Of a DNA stretch of 64,000 nucleotides, positions 20,491 through 29,373 are shown one piece after another. The stretch's first letter is position 1; every line of letters starts with the position of its first letter. Below the pieces are notes generated by a model. The model was not told where the DNA came from. It worked only from the letters and a program-made list of their open reading frames with translations, and ran no database searches. Source of the stretch: Nonomuraea polychroma (GTDB lineage Bacteria > Actinomycetota > Actinomycetes > Streptosporangiales > Streptosporangiaceae). Where the stretch lies: positions 7,591,501 to 7,655,500 of the forward strand of contig NZ_SAUN01000001.1 of the NCBI RefSeq assembly GCF_004011505.1, read 5' to 3'. A program made the position numbers and the translations under genes.

Positions 20491-20522
20491 GAAAAGGCCG
20501 GTCAGCTATGGCCGGCCTTTTC
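20491..20522 (+). terminator. Rho-independent terminator after subtilase 1
   Basis: Perfect arms GAAAAGGCCGG and CCGGCCTTTTC flank a 10-base loop, beginning 11 bases after the stop codon, with a T run at the end. It should terminate subtilase 1 transcription and insulate the next gene. Confidence 0.85.
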
Positions 20523-20694
20523 TCGTATGCCTCGTCAATGCAAAAAGACCTCCAACGCTTATCTGTGCCCCATAGGTCACTGACATCACAGTTGTCGCAG
20601 GTGGGGATGTATGCGGCCGTAAGCAAGCCGGGAGCCGGAAGAGCTTCACGGCTCCAGCCTCAGCCACGTCACAGCCGCTTCATCGGAGGAAACA

Positions 20695-22236
<1,542 letters not shown>

Positions 22237-22255
22237 CGCTACGGAGAAACGTGCG

Positions 22256-22285
22256 GGGCCGGAGCCGGGTGGGCGCTTCCGGCCC
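22256..22285 (+). terminator. GC-rich hairpin after subtilase 2
   Basis: GGGCCGGA and TCCGGCCC form an 8-base stem with a 14-base loop, 19 bases after the stop. There is no U tract, so it is a probable but not certain terminator. Confidence 0.5.
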
Positions 22286-22413
22286 TTCCGCATGCCGGGA
22301 AACGGCTGCGCATACAACAAGAACCGGTAACGGAACCCAGCAGCCCCTCTGACACCACCTGTCCAATTACTACACTTCGGTGGACAAATGCCCCCTGATC
22401 CCCGGAGGAGCAG

Positions 22414-23772
22414 TTGAGACTCCCGTCTCTGCTGGCCGGCGCCATCGTGTTAGCCGCAACCTCGGCAACATTCGTCGCCACACCCGCGTTCGCCGACCCG
22501 GAATCCAAGATCGACCCTGAGATCACGGCGACCGGCGAGCACCGCGCCATCGTCCGCGTCCAGCAGCCCGCCCAGGTCGGCTCCGCGCAGGCCAGCGCCG
22601 AGCAGGTCAAGCAGGACAGGAAGAACGTCTCCACGCAGCCGCCCACCGAGGTCGCCGGCAAGCTGGACTTCTTCGTCTACCGCGGCACCCGCGCCGAACT
22701 CGAGAAGATCGCCGAGCAGTCCGACGTCGTCTCCATCCGCAAGGACAAGCTCAACGAGCCCACGCTGGTGCAGAGCATCCCGCTGATCGGGGCCGACAAG
22801 GCGCACCGGCAGGGGTTCACGGGCAGGGGCACCGCCGTCGCCATCCTCGACACGGGCATCGACAAGGATCACCCCGCCTTCGGCGGCCGCATTGTCGCCC
22901 AGGCCTGCTTCTCGGCCGCCGACCCCGTCGACGGCTCCAAGCCGCTGTGCCCGAACGGCAGCCAGTTCCAGATCGGCGACGGCGCCGCGGACGCCGAGAC
23001 GGACGCGTGCATGACGGGTGCACCGCAGCCGCAGTACGGCCTGTGCTATCACGGCACGCATGTCGCCGGCATCGCGGCGGGCCAGGCCACGAGCGGCCTC
23101 GCGGCCAATGGCGTCGCCCCGCAGGCCAAGATCATCCCGGTCCAGGTATTCAGCCGCTTCGAGAACTCGCCGTACTGCGCGGGCCGCCCCGTCTGCGTCC
23201 TGGCGTACGACTCCTCGGTCCTGACCGGCATGGCGTACGCCGACCTGCTGGCCGATCAGTACAACCTGGCCTCGGTGAACCTGAGCCTGGGCGGCGGCCA
23301 GTACGACACGGCCTGCGACACCGGCGACGGTGCGGACTTCAAGGCCGAGGTGGACAAGCTCCTGGCCAAGGGCGTGGCGACCGTGGTGGCCTCGGGCAAC
23401 AACGGCTACGACGCCGCGGTGTCCTGGCCGGCGTGCGTCTCCAACACGGTCGCGGTGGGCGCCACGGACAAGCAGGACGCCGTGGCCGCCTTCTCCAACC
23501 GCGGCCCGCTCCTGGACGTCTTCGCGCCGGGCGTGGCCATCACGGCGGCGATCGTGGACGACTCGTACGCGGCCCTGAACGGCACGTCGATGGCCACCCC
23601 TCACGTCGCGGGCGCCTTCGCCCTGCTGCACCAGAAGCACCGCCGCGCAGGGGTGGACCAGTTGCTGGGAGCTTTGACGCGTACGGGCAAGCCGATCGCC
23701 TACACGAGCGCGGGCACCGAGGTGACCACCCCGCGGATCAACGTCTACGCCGCCCTCCGCAGCCGCCTCTGA
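22414..23772 (+). CDS. Secreted S8 serine peptidase 3
   Basis: The third tandem subtilase (452 residues) is the shortest. It starts at TTG with GGAGGAG directly upstream. Signal peptide to about residue 28 (TPAFA), I9-like propeptide to about 125, then the S8 domain with Asp146, His213 and Ser392 (GTSMATPH) and VVASGNN for the oxyanion hole. The residue before the His motif is Tyr instead of the Asp seen in its paralogues. The conserved extra cysteines are present. It ends cleanly after the catalytic domain and is followed by a hairpin. It probably arose with its neighbours by tandem duplication. Confidence 0.9.
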   Translation: MRLPSLLAGAIVLAATSATFVATPAFADPESKIDPEITATGEHRAIVRVQQPAQVGSAQASAEQVKQDRKNVSTQPPTEVAGKLDFFVYRGTRAELEKIAEQSDVVSIRKDKLNEPTLVQSIPLIGADKAHRQGFTGRGTAVAILDTGIDKDHPAFGGRIVAQACFSAADPVDGSKPLCPNGSQFQIGDGAADAETDACMTGAPQPQYGLCYHGTHVAGIAAGQATSGLAANGVAPQAKIIPVQVFSRFENSPYCAGRPVCVLAYDSSVLTGMAYADLLADQYNLASVNLSLGGGQYDTACDTGDGADFKAEVDKLLAKGVATVVASGNNGYDAAVSWPACVSNTVAVGATDKQDAVAAFSNRGPLLDVFAPGVAITAAIVDDSYAALNGTSMATPHVAGAFALLHQKHRRAGVDQLLGALTRTGKPIAYTSAGTEVTTPRINVYAALRSRL

Positions 23773-23781
23773 CCAACGAAC

Positions 23782-23818
23782 GCAAGGGGTAGGTTGCCTT
23801 CGCGTACCCACCCCTTGC
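23782..23818 (+). terminator. Hairpin terminator after subtilase 3
   Basis: GCAAGGGGT and ACCCCTTGC form perfect 9-base arms ten bases after the stop codon. No T run follows. Position and strength suggest the end of the subtilase array. Confidence 0.6.
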
Positions 23819-24168
23819 CCGGTTACGTGGTTGCCTGACGGGAGCCTGCCCCGAGCGGTCCTCGCTCCGCTCGGGCTGTCCCTTGCTGTTTACCGCTAAC
23901 CCCGGATGAAGGCCAGAACACCCGCCACGCCCTGTAACGGCCGCGTGGGGGAAATGGCATCAAGCCTCCGCCGCCGAGGGCCCACACCAGGGGAAGATCA
24001 TCTATGTCTTGGTGCCGACCGCCCGCGCACAAGACGAGGTGAGGGCTGTAGGTAGTGGGTGAGATGACGGAGGCGCTGATGTGGGACCGTGTGCGCTGCA
24101 TGATCAGCGTCTTCATGGAAAGGGCCTTCTTCGGCGAGAAGACTGCCAGGCGCGGCCTGAGTCTCCGA
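23819..24168. other. 350-base stretch with no recognisable gene
   Basis: Short open frames exist on both strands (for example 24055-24327 plus and 23823-24194 minus). None has a good start, a codon pattern like the neighbours or a family I know. Base composition is less GC-rich than the flanks. It may be the remnant of an old insertion next to the ATPase gene. Confidence 0.4.
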
Positions 24169-25608
24169 CTACGAGTAGAGGCTCTCCAGGCCAATCAGGC
24201 GGACGTCCCGTGGAATGTCCTCCTGAAATCCGGCCCCGCTGTAGCAGGCGAGCACCGTGCCTCTGGTGTCGTAGCCCTTGGCGGACAGCAGGTCGCGGGC
24301 TCGCCGCAACCGGTCCACATGCCCTGAGGTCATCACCTTGTCCCACTTGACCTCACCGAGGGACAGCACGCGCCGCGGACGGCCGTGCTCCTCCGGGGCG
24401 AGAACCGCCACGTCGACCTCGATCTGCGTCCGGTTGACCGGATCCGCGACAGTGCCCGCGGCCACCTCACCAGGGAAGTCGCCGAACACCTCAGCCTCGG
24501 CGAGCATCGCCCACTCCCTGCACAGTCCTTCGAAATGCGGTCCGACCACCTGAGACAGGAACCTGGCTCGAGAGTCGTGCCAGGCGGCCTCGGACCTGCC
24601 ACGTTCCAGCCGCGGCCATTCGCTCCGCATCACAGCCTCGTAGAAGACGATCAAGGGCTCGCAGATGCGGAAGAGGGATTTGCCCTTCCTGAACGCGTCG
24701 GCTTCACGGGCGATCAGATGGGAGTCCTCGAGCACCGCCAGCGGATGCCCGATGTCCGGAGATTTCCGGCCGATGTGGTTGGCGATCCCGCCCCGCGTCG
24801 CGTTCCCGGCGGCGATGGCGCCGAGGACGGCGTGATACAAAGCCATGTCACGGATGTCGGCCTCCTCGGCCAGCAGATAGCGCGCCTCGCGGAACAGCGG
24901 CATCTGCCGGTTGAGCACGGTGCGCAGGACCCACGCGTCGAAGTCATCCATCGAGGCCGGAGCGTCGCCGGCCACGAACTCGCGCCGATATGCCGGCGTT
25001 CCACCCACGATGGAGTGGACCAGCACCGCGAGACGCGGATCGTCGGTTCCCCAGAACTCGGCGGACGCCCGATAGTCCAGCGGCTTGACGACCATTTCCA
25101 GGCTGGCCCGCCCGCGCAGCGGCGCGTTGCCCGCCAGGAGCTTGCCCATCACCCCCATCGCCGAGCCACACAGCAGCAAGCGAGCATTTCCTCGACGGAT
25201 GTATCCCCTGGGATCGAGAGCGTGCTGGATCAATGAGGGCAGCGAAGGCGACGCCTTGGTCAGGTAGGGAAACTCGTCGATCACGATGATCCCCTCTTGG
25301 ACGACGGCGAAAAGCCGCTCCAGCGCCTCGTCCCAGTTGGCGAACGCGTAACGGCCGCCTCCTGTCCGCGCTGCCAGCCTCTGACCGAATCGGGCAAGCG
25401 CCTCGGCCTCCGTCTCTTCCAACCCAGTGAAGTAGAACCCGCCTGCTTCCTGGACCAGAGCGTCGAGAAGGAACGTCTTGCCCTGACGGCGCCTGCCACT
25501 CACGATGCCGAGCCGCACGTCAGCGCTAGGCGACGTGGCGAACCTCACCAGGGCGGCCCACTCCTCGTCGCGGTCGAAGACGTATTCAGGCTTGATCACC
25601 GGATCCAC
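24169..25608 (-). CDS. ATP-binding protein, archaeal-ATPase/DUF234 type
   Basis: The 479-residue protein has a P-loop ATPase domain (Walker A SGRRRQGKT at about 37-45; Walker B IIVIDEFPYL near 95) and a C-terminal DUF234-like nuclease-fold region (about 325-479, with ESxLGEVKW-like SLGEVKWDKV). This family is common in archaea and patchy in bacteria, and often looks horizontally acquired. Its function is not established; a role in DNA- or element-related stress is only a guess. The GTG start has no ribosome site. A TATAGT -10 element ends 6 bases upstream, so the message is probably leaderless and its promoter lies inside the adjacent palindrome. Confidence 0.8.
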   Translation of the reverse strand: MDPVIKPEYVFDRDEEWAALVRFATSPSADVRLGIVSGRRRQGKTFLLDALVQEAGGFYFTGLEETEAEALARFGQRLAARTGGGRYAFANWDEALERLFAVVQEGIIVIDEFPYLTKASPSLPSLIQHALDPRGYIRRGNARLLLCGSAMGVMGKLLAGNAPLRGRASLEMVVKPLDYRASAEFWGTDDPRLAVLVHSIVGGTPAYRREFVAGDAPASMDDFDAWVLRTVLNRQMPLFREARYLLAEEADIRDMALYHAVLGAIAAGNATRGGIANHIGRKSPDIGHPLAVLEDSHLIAREADAFRKGKSLFRICEPLIVFYEAVMRSEWPRLERGRSEAAWHDSRARFLSQVVGPHFEGLCREWAMLAEAEVFGDFPGEVAAGTVADPVNRTQIEVDVAVLAPEEHGRPRRVLSLGEVKWDKVMTSGHVDRLRRARDLLSAKGYDTRGTVLACYSGAGFQEDIPRDVRLIGLESLYS

Positions 25609-25610
25609 AG

Positions 25611-25656
25611 TAGAACTATACCCCTAAGGTCCATACACCTTAGCTGTATAGTTCTA
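25611..25656. promoter_or_regulatory. Nested palindrome between divergent genes, containing a -10 element on each strand
   Basis: Two perfect inverted repeats are nested. The outer arms are TAGAACTATA (25611-25620) and TATAGTTCTA (25647-25656); the inner arms are CTAAGGT (25624-25630) and ACCTTAG (25637-25643). They are separated by 3-base spacers and a 6-base centre. Each outer arm contains an outward-facing TATAGT -10 hexamer, one towards the ATPase gene and one towards sppA. It is strikingly AT-rich for this genome. A dimeric repressor site controlling both promoters is the simplest reading. Confidence 0.65.
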
Positions 25657-25693
25657 AACGGCATTTCGAAATGTGTCGCTTAGGGTGGCTTCT

Positions 25694-27391
25694 ATGGACG
25701 CAGGCAAGGCGATCTTCGAAACCGTCGACAAGCTTCGCCAGCGGCGCACGGCCCCGCTGGTGCTGGAGCTCGATCTCACCGAAGGCATTACGGAAGGCCC
25801 GCCGACGGACCCGCTCGCCGCGGTGCTGTCCATGCGGAAGACGCGCCTTTCCGACGTCCTGTCCGGGCTGCGCAGGGCCAGGCAGGACTCCAGGGTCAAG
25901 GCGCTGATCGTGAAGATCGGGACCGCCCCTCTGGGCCTGGCCATGGTGCAGGAGCTGCGCCAGGCCGTGATCCAGTTCCGGGCCTCCGGCAAGCTGACGG
26001 TGGCCTTCGCCGAGACGTTCGGCGAGTTCGGCGGCGGCACCGTCCCTTACTACCTGGCCAGCGCGTTCGAGCGGGTCTACCTGCAGCCGAGCGGCGACGT
26101 CGGGCTGACCGGCGTGGCACTGGAGCAGCGGTTCCTCAAGGGGGCGCTGACCAAGCTGGGAGTGGGTTTCGAGGCCGGGCAGCGGCACGAGTACAAGACC
26201 GCCGTCAACACCTTCACCCAGGACCACATGACCGAGCCGCACCGCGAGTCCACGGCCCGCATCGTGGAGTCGGTCACCGAGACGATGATCGCCGGCATCG
26301 CCGACGGCCGCCGGCTGGACGCGGGCAAGGTACGCGAGCTGATCGACCGGGGCCCGTTCACGGCCGCGGAGGCGCGGGATGCCGGGCTGGTCGACGGGCT
26401 GGCGTACCGGGACGAGGTGTACGACGAGATCAAGCAGGCCGCGGGCGGCGAATCGCACTTGCTGTACGTGTCCAGGTACGCCAGGGCCGCGGCCGTGCGG
26501 AAGCTGCCGCATCCCATGGCCGACGGGATCGCGCTCGTCCACGGCACCGGCATGATCAAAACGGGCCGGAGTGGCCGGAGCCCGCTCGGCGGCGGTGGGG
26601 CGATGGGCTCCGACACGATCAGCGCCTCGCTGCGGGCGGCCCGGCGCGACGAGCACATCAAGGCCGTCGTCTTCCGGGTCGACAGCCCCGGCGGCTCTTA
26701 CGTGGCCTCCGACACCATTTGGCGCGAGGTGTCGTTGACGCGCAAGGTGAAGCCGGTGATCGTCTCCATGGGCGACCTGGCCGCGTCCGGCGGTTACTTC
26801 GTGTCGATGGCCGCAGACGTGATCATGGCCCAGCCGGGCACGCTGACGGGCTCCATCGGCGTGTACGGCGGCAAGCCCGTCTTTTCCGAATTGCTCCACA
26901 AAATGGGGATAAATTCGGAATTGGTGGCTGAGGGGGCCAACGCGGGGATGTTCTCCACGTCCCGCAGCTTCTCCCCCGAGCAGTGGGAACGGATCAACGC
27001 CTGGCTGGACCGGATCTACGACGACTTCCTGGGCAAGGTCGCCAAGAGCCGCAACCTGACCCGGGAGCGTACCCACGAGCTGGCCCGCGGCCGGGTGTGG
27101 ACCGGAGCCGACGCGCAGTCGAGGGGCCTGGTGGACGAGCTGGGCGGGCTGGAGGACGCGCTGGCGCTGGCCAGGAAGCGAGCCGGGCTCGGCGACGACG
27201 CGCCCGTCCGCACGTACCCGCGGCTCAACCCGCTGGAGCGGCTGCGCGGGCCGGAATCCAGTGAGGACAAGTCGGCCGCGCTGACCAGGATCCGGCTGGA
27301 CGCCTGGGGACCGCTCGCCCGCCTGTCCGCCGAGCTGGGCCTGCCCGCCGTGGGCCCGCTGATCCTGCCCGAGTGGTACACGATCCGCTGA
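25694..27391 (+). CDS. sppA: Signal peptide peptidase SppA, long (67K) type
   Basis: SppA degrades cleaved signal peptides by a Ser/Lys mechanism. I prefer the ATG at 25694 over the GTG at 25673; neither has a strong ribosome site. The protein (565 residues) contains the two tandem S49 domains of the long form. The N-terminal one holds the likely catalytic Lys in HEYKTAVNTFT. The C-terminal one holds VDSPGGSY and the nucleophile Ser in LAASGGYFVSM, followed by GSIGVYGGKP. No N-terminal membrane anchor is evident, which is often so in actinobacteria. Its 3' end is part of a tandem-repeat array that runs on past the stop. Confidence 0.92.
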   Translation: MDAGKAIFETVDKLRQRRTAPLVLELDLTEGITEGPPTDPLAAVLSMRKTRLSDVLSGLRRARQDSRVKALIVKIGTAPLGLAMVQELRQAVIQFRASGKLTVAFAETFGEFGGGTVPYYLASAFERVYLQPSGDVGLTGVALEQRFLKGALTKLGVGFEAGQRHEYKTAVNTFTQDHMTEPHRESTARIVESVTETMIAGIADGRRLDAGKVRELIDRGPFTAAEARDAGLVDGLAYRDEVYDEIKQAAGGESHLLYVSRYARAAAVRKLPHPMADGIALVHGTGMIKTGRSGRSPLGGGGAMGSDTISASLRAARRDEHIKAVVFRVDSPGGSYVASDTIWREVSLTRKVKPVIVSMGDLAASGGYFVSMAADVIMAQPGTLTGSIGVYGGKPVFSELLHKMGINSELVAEGANAGMFSTSRSFSPEQWERINAWLDRIYDDFLGKVAKSRNLTRERTHELARGRVWTGADAQSRGLVDELGGLEDALALARKRAGLGDDAPVRTYPRLNPLERLRGPESSEDKSAALTRIRLDAWGPLARLSAELGLPAVGPLILPEWYTIR

Positions 27392-27503
27392 TCCCGCCCG
27401 AGTGGTACACGATCCGCTGATCCTGCCCGAGGGGCACACGATCCGCTGATCCTGCCCGAGGGGCACACGATCCGCTGATCCTGCCCAAGTGGCACACGAT
27501 CCG
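27359..27503 (+). repeat. Five tandem copies of a 29-base unit covering the sppA 3' end
   Basis: Units lie at 27359-27387, 27388-27416, 27417-27445, 27446-27474 and 27475-27503, each beginning CTGATC and ending GATCCG, with a few substitutions. The first unit encodes the last residues of SppA and the stop codon spans the first junction, so the array looks like repeated duplication of the gene's end. The unit is not a multiple of three, so the copies do not extend one reading frame. Confidence 0.9.
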
Positions 27504-27562
27504 CCGGCCCGACCCCGGCGTCGCACGTCGGGCCGCGACATGCCGGCGCCGGGCGGCGGCCG

Positions 27563-28294
27563 TCACACCAGGCCGCCGTCCGCTGTCAGGTTCTGGCCGG
27601 TCAGCCAGGCCGCGTCCGGGCTGACCAGCAGTGCGACCACGGCCGCGATGTCGGCGGGTGTGCCCATCCGGCCCAGAGCCGTCATGTGCGCGACCGCGGC
27701 CGTCGCCTCCGGCGGAACGTTGGCGCGCAGCATGTCGGTGTCGGTCGGCCCGGGCGAGACCGCGTTCACCGTGATCCCCCGCCGCCCGAGCTCGCGGGAG
27801 GCCACCCGGGTGAGCTGCTCGATCGCCGCCTTGCTCGCGGCGTAGACCGACTCCCCCGCGCTGGGCCACGCGGTGCCGGTGGAGGAGACGGTCACGATCC
27901 GGCCGCCGTCGGCCATCCTGCGCGCCGCCGCCTGCACCGCGAAGAACGCGCCGCGTACGTTGACCGCCATCACCCGCTCGAACACCTCCTGGGTCAGCCC
28001 GTCGATCGGCGTGTGGTCGATCACGCCCGCGTTGTTGACCAGCACCGACAGCGGCCCCGCGGCCTTGCCGGCGAACACCTCGTCCGCCGCGGCGAACAGC
28101 CGCTCCACCTGGCCGGGGTCGGCCGCGTCCGCACGTACGGCGCTCGCCCGCCCGCCGCACGCCTCCTCCACCTGCCGGGCCGCCCGCTCGTCGGCCACGT
28201 AGCTGAACACGACGGTGGCGCCGTCGCCCGCCAGCCGTTCCACCACGGCACGACCGATCCCGCGCGATCCACCTGTCACCACTGCGGCATGCAT
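27563..28294 (-). CDS. SDR family oxidoreductase (FabG-like)
   Basis: This classical short-chain dehydrogenase (243 residues from the chosen start) has the cofactor motif TGGSRGIGRAV, the NNAG motif, Ser in TVSSTG, and the catalytic YAASK near residue 155. It ends with DGGLV, as FabG-like proteins do. I chose the second Met (28294) because AGAAGGG lies upstream at workable spacing; the Met at 28306 is nearly on top of that site. The substrate is unknown. It is divergent from the WYL regulator, a common arrangement for a regulator and its target. Confidence 0.88.
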   Translation of the reverse strand: MHAAVVTGGSRGIGRAVVERLAGDGATVVFSYVADERAARQVEEACGGRASAVRADAADPGQVERLFAAADEVFAGKAAGPLSVLVNNAGVIDHTPIDGLTQEVFERVMAVNVRGAFFAVQAAARRMADGGRIVTVSSTGTAWPSAGESVYAASKAAIEQLTRVASRELGRRGITVNAVSPGPTDTDMLRANVPPEATAAVAHMTALGRMGTPADIAAVVALLVSPDAAWLTGQNLTADGGLV

Positions 28295-28333
28295 GACCAA
28301 GCCCATCCCTTCTGTTTCGAACGGAGGACCACC

Positions 28334-28390
28334 ATGGCACCGGTCGCGGAAGCAGAACTTCCGCGAGGTGAGAAAAGGTGGATGACGTGA
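28334..28390 (+). CDS. Possible 18-codon leader peptide upstream of the WYL regulator
   Basis: ATG at 28334 has GGAGGA 5 bases upstream, a better ribosome site than most genes here. It encodes MAPVAEAELPRGEKRWMT and stops at 28390. Its stop overlaps GTG 28387, an alternative start of the WYL regulator, in a GTGA overlap typical of translational coupling. It contains a perfect hairpin. It may be a leader peptide or chance. Confidence 0.4.
   Translation: MAPVAEAELPRGEKRWMT
28344..28366. promoter_or_regulatory. 23-base inverted repeat before the WYL regulator
   Basis: TCGCGGAAG and CTTCCGCGA are perfect 9-base arms around CAGAA. It lies between the divergent SDR and WYL-regulator starts, so it may be the regulator's operator. 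In RNA it would form a stable hairpin just upstream of, and partly covering, the regulator's ribosome site. Confidence 0.55.
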
Positions 28391-29373
28391 CCACGAGAGA
28401 CCCCGCCGCGCGGCTGCTGCGGCTGCTGTCGTTGCTCCAGTCGCGTACCGACTGGCCGGGCCCCGAGCTGGCGGACCGGCTCGGCGTCAGCACGAGGACC
28501 ATCCGCTCCGACGTCGAACGCCTCCGCGACCTGGGCTATCCGGTCTCGGCCACCTCCGGGACGGCGGGCGGCTACCGGCTCGGCCCCGGGGCCAGGCTGC
28601 CGCCTCTGCTGCTGGACGACGAGGAGGCCGTCGCGGTCGCGGTCGGCCTGCGTACGGCGGCGGCCCAGACGGTGGGCGGGATCGAGGAGACGTCGCTGCG
28701 TGCCCTGGCCAAGCTCGAACAGGTCCTGCCCGCCCGGCTGCGCCCGCGCCTGGCCGCGCTGACCGCGTACACCGTGCCCGTGCCGGCGGGCGGCGGCCCG
28801 GCCGTGGACTCCGATGTGCTGGCCGCGCTGGCTTCGGCCTGCCGGGACCGGCGACGGCTGCGGTTCGACTACCGCGATCACGACGGCAACGCCACCGTGC
28901 GCGACACCGAGCCGCACCGGCTGGTGTCGACCGGGCGCCGCTGGTACCTGGTGGCGTGGGACGTCGACCGCGACGACTGGCGCACGTTCCGGATCGACCG
29001 GCTCACGCCCCGAACCCCGATGGGGCCGTCCTTCCCCGGCCGGTGGATGCCGCCGGGGGACGCGATCGACTTCGTCACCAAGGGCGTCGCCTCGACGCTG
29101 GGGCCCTGCCGTACGGTCGCGACCGTGCACGCACCGGCCGCGGCCGTCAGCGAGCGGGTGCCGCCGGTGGCCCGGGTCGAGCACCTCGACGACGCCCGGT
29201 GCCTCCTGCACATCGGCGCCGCCACGCCGCTGACGCTGGCCGTCTACCTCGCGGCCCTCGGGCTGCCCTTCACCGTGGACGGACCCGCCGAGTTGCTGGA
29301 GGCGCTGCGCCAGGTGGCACGGCACTGCACCGCCGCCGCATCGGCAGGCGGTGCCGCCGTTCCAGAGCGCTAG
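28378..29373 (+). CDS. HTH and WYL-domain transcriptional regulator
   Basis: The 331-residue protein has an N-terminal winged helix (HTH_11: LADRLGVSTRTIRSDVERLRDLGYPV at about 23-48), a middle linker, and a WYL domain (about 140-215; the W-Y-L motif appears as GRRWYLVAWD). WYL domains bind ligands, often nucleotides or oligonucleotides. The GTG at 28378 is favoured by GAGGTGA 6 bases upstream; GTG 28387 is an alternative coupled to the small upstream frame. Its 3' end overlaps the convergent PfpI gene by 4 bases. It probably regulates itself and the divergent SDR. Confidence 0.88.
   Translation: MDDVTTRDPAARLLRLLSLLQSRTDWPGPELADRLGVSTRTIRSDVERLRDLGYPVSATSGTAGGYRLGPGARLPPLLLDDEEAVAVAVGLRTAAAQTVGGIEETSLRALAKLEQVLPARLRPRLAALTAYTVPVPAGGGPAVDSDVLAALASACRDRRRLRFDYRDHDGNATVRDTEPHRLVSTGRRWYLVAWDVDRDDWRTFRIDRLTPRTPMGPSFPGRWMPPGDAIDFVTKGVASTLGPCRTVATVHAPAAAVSERVPPVARVEHLDDARCLLHIGAATPLTLAVYLAALGLPFTVDGPAELLEALRQVARHCTAAASAGGAAVPER

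Noticed and set aside
23819..24168. Insertion sequence or transposon remnant
   Set aside because: No terminal inverted repeats, target duplications or transposase motifs could be found.
23823..24327. Short open frames on both strands after the third subtilase
   Set aside because: No ribosome sites, no family resemblance, and they overlap each other and the end of the ATPase gene.
27359..27503. Possible CRISPR array
   Set aside because: The 29-base units are directly adjacent, with no spacers, and derive from the sppA coding end.
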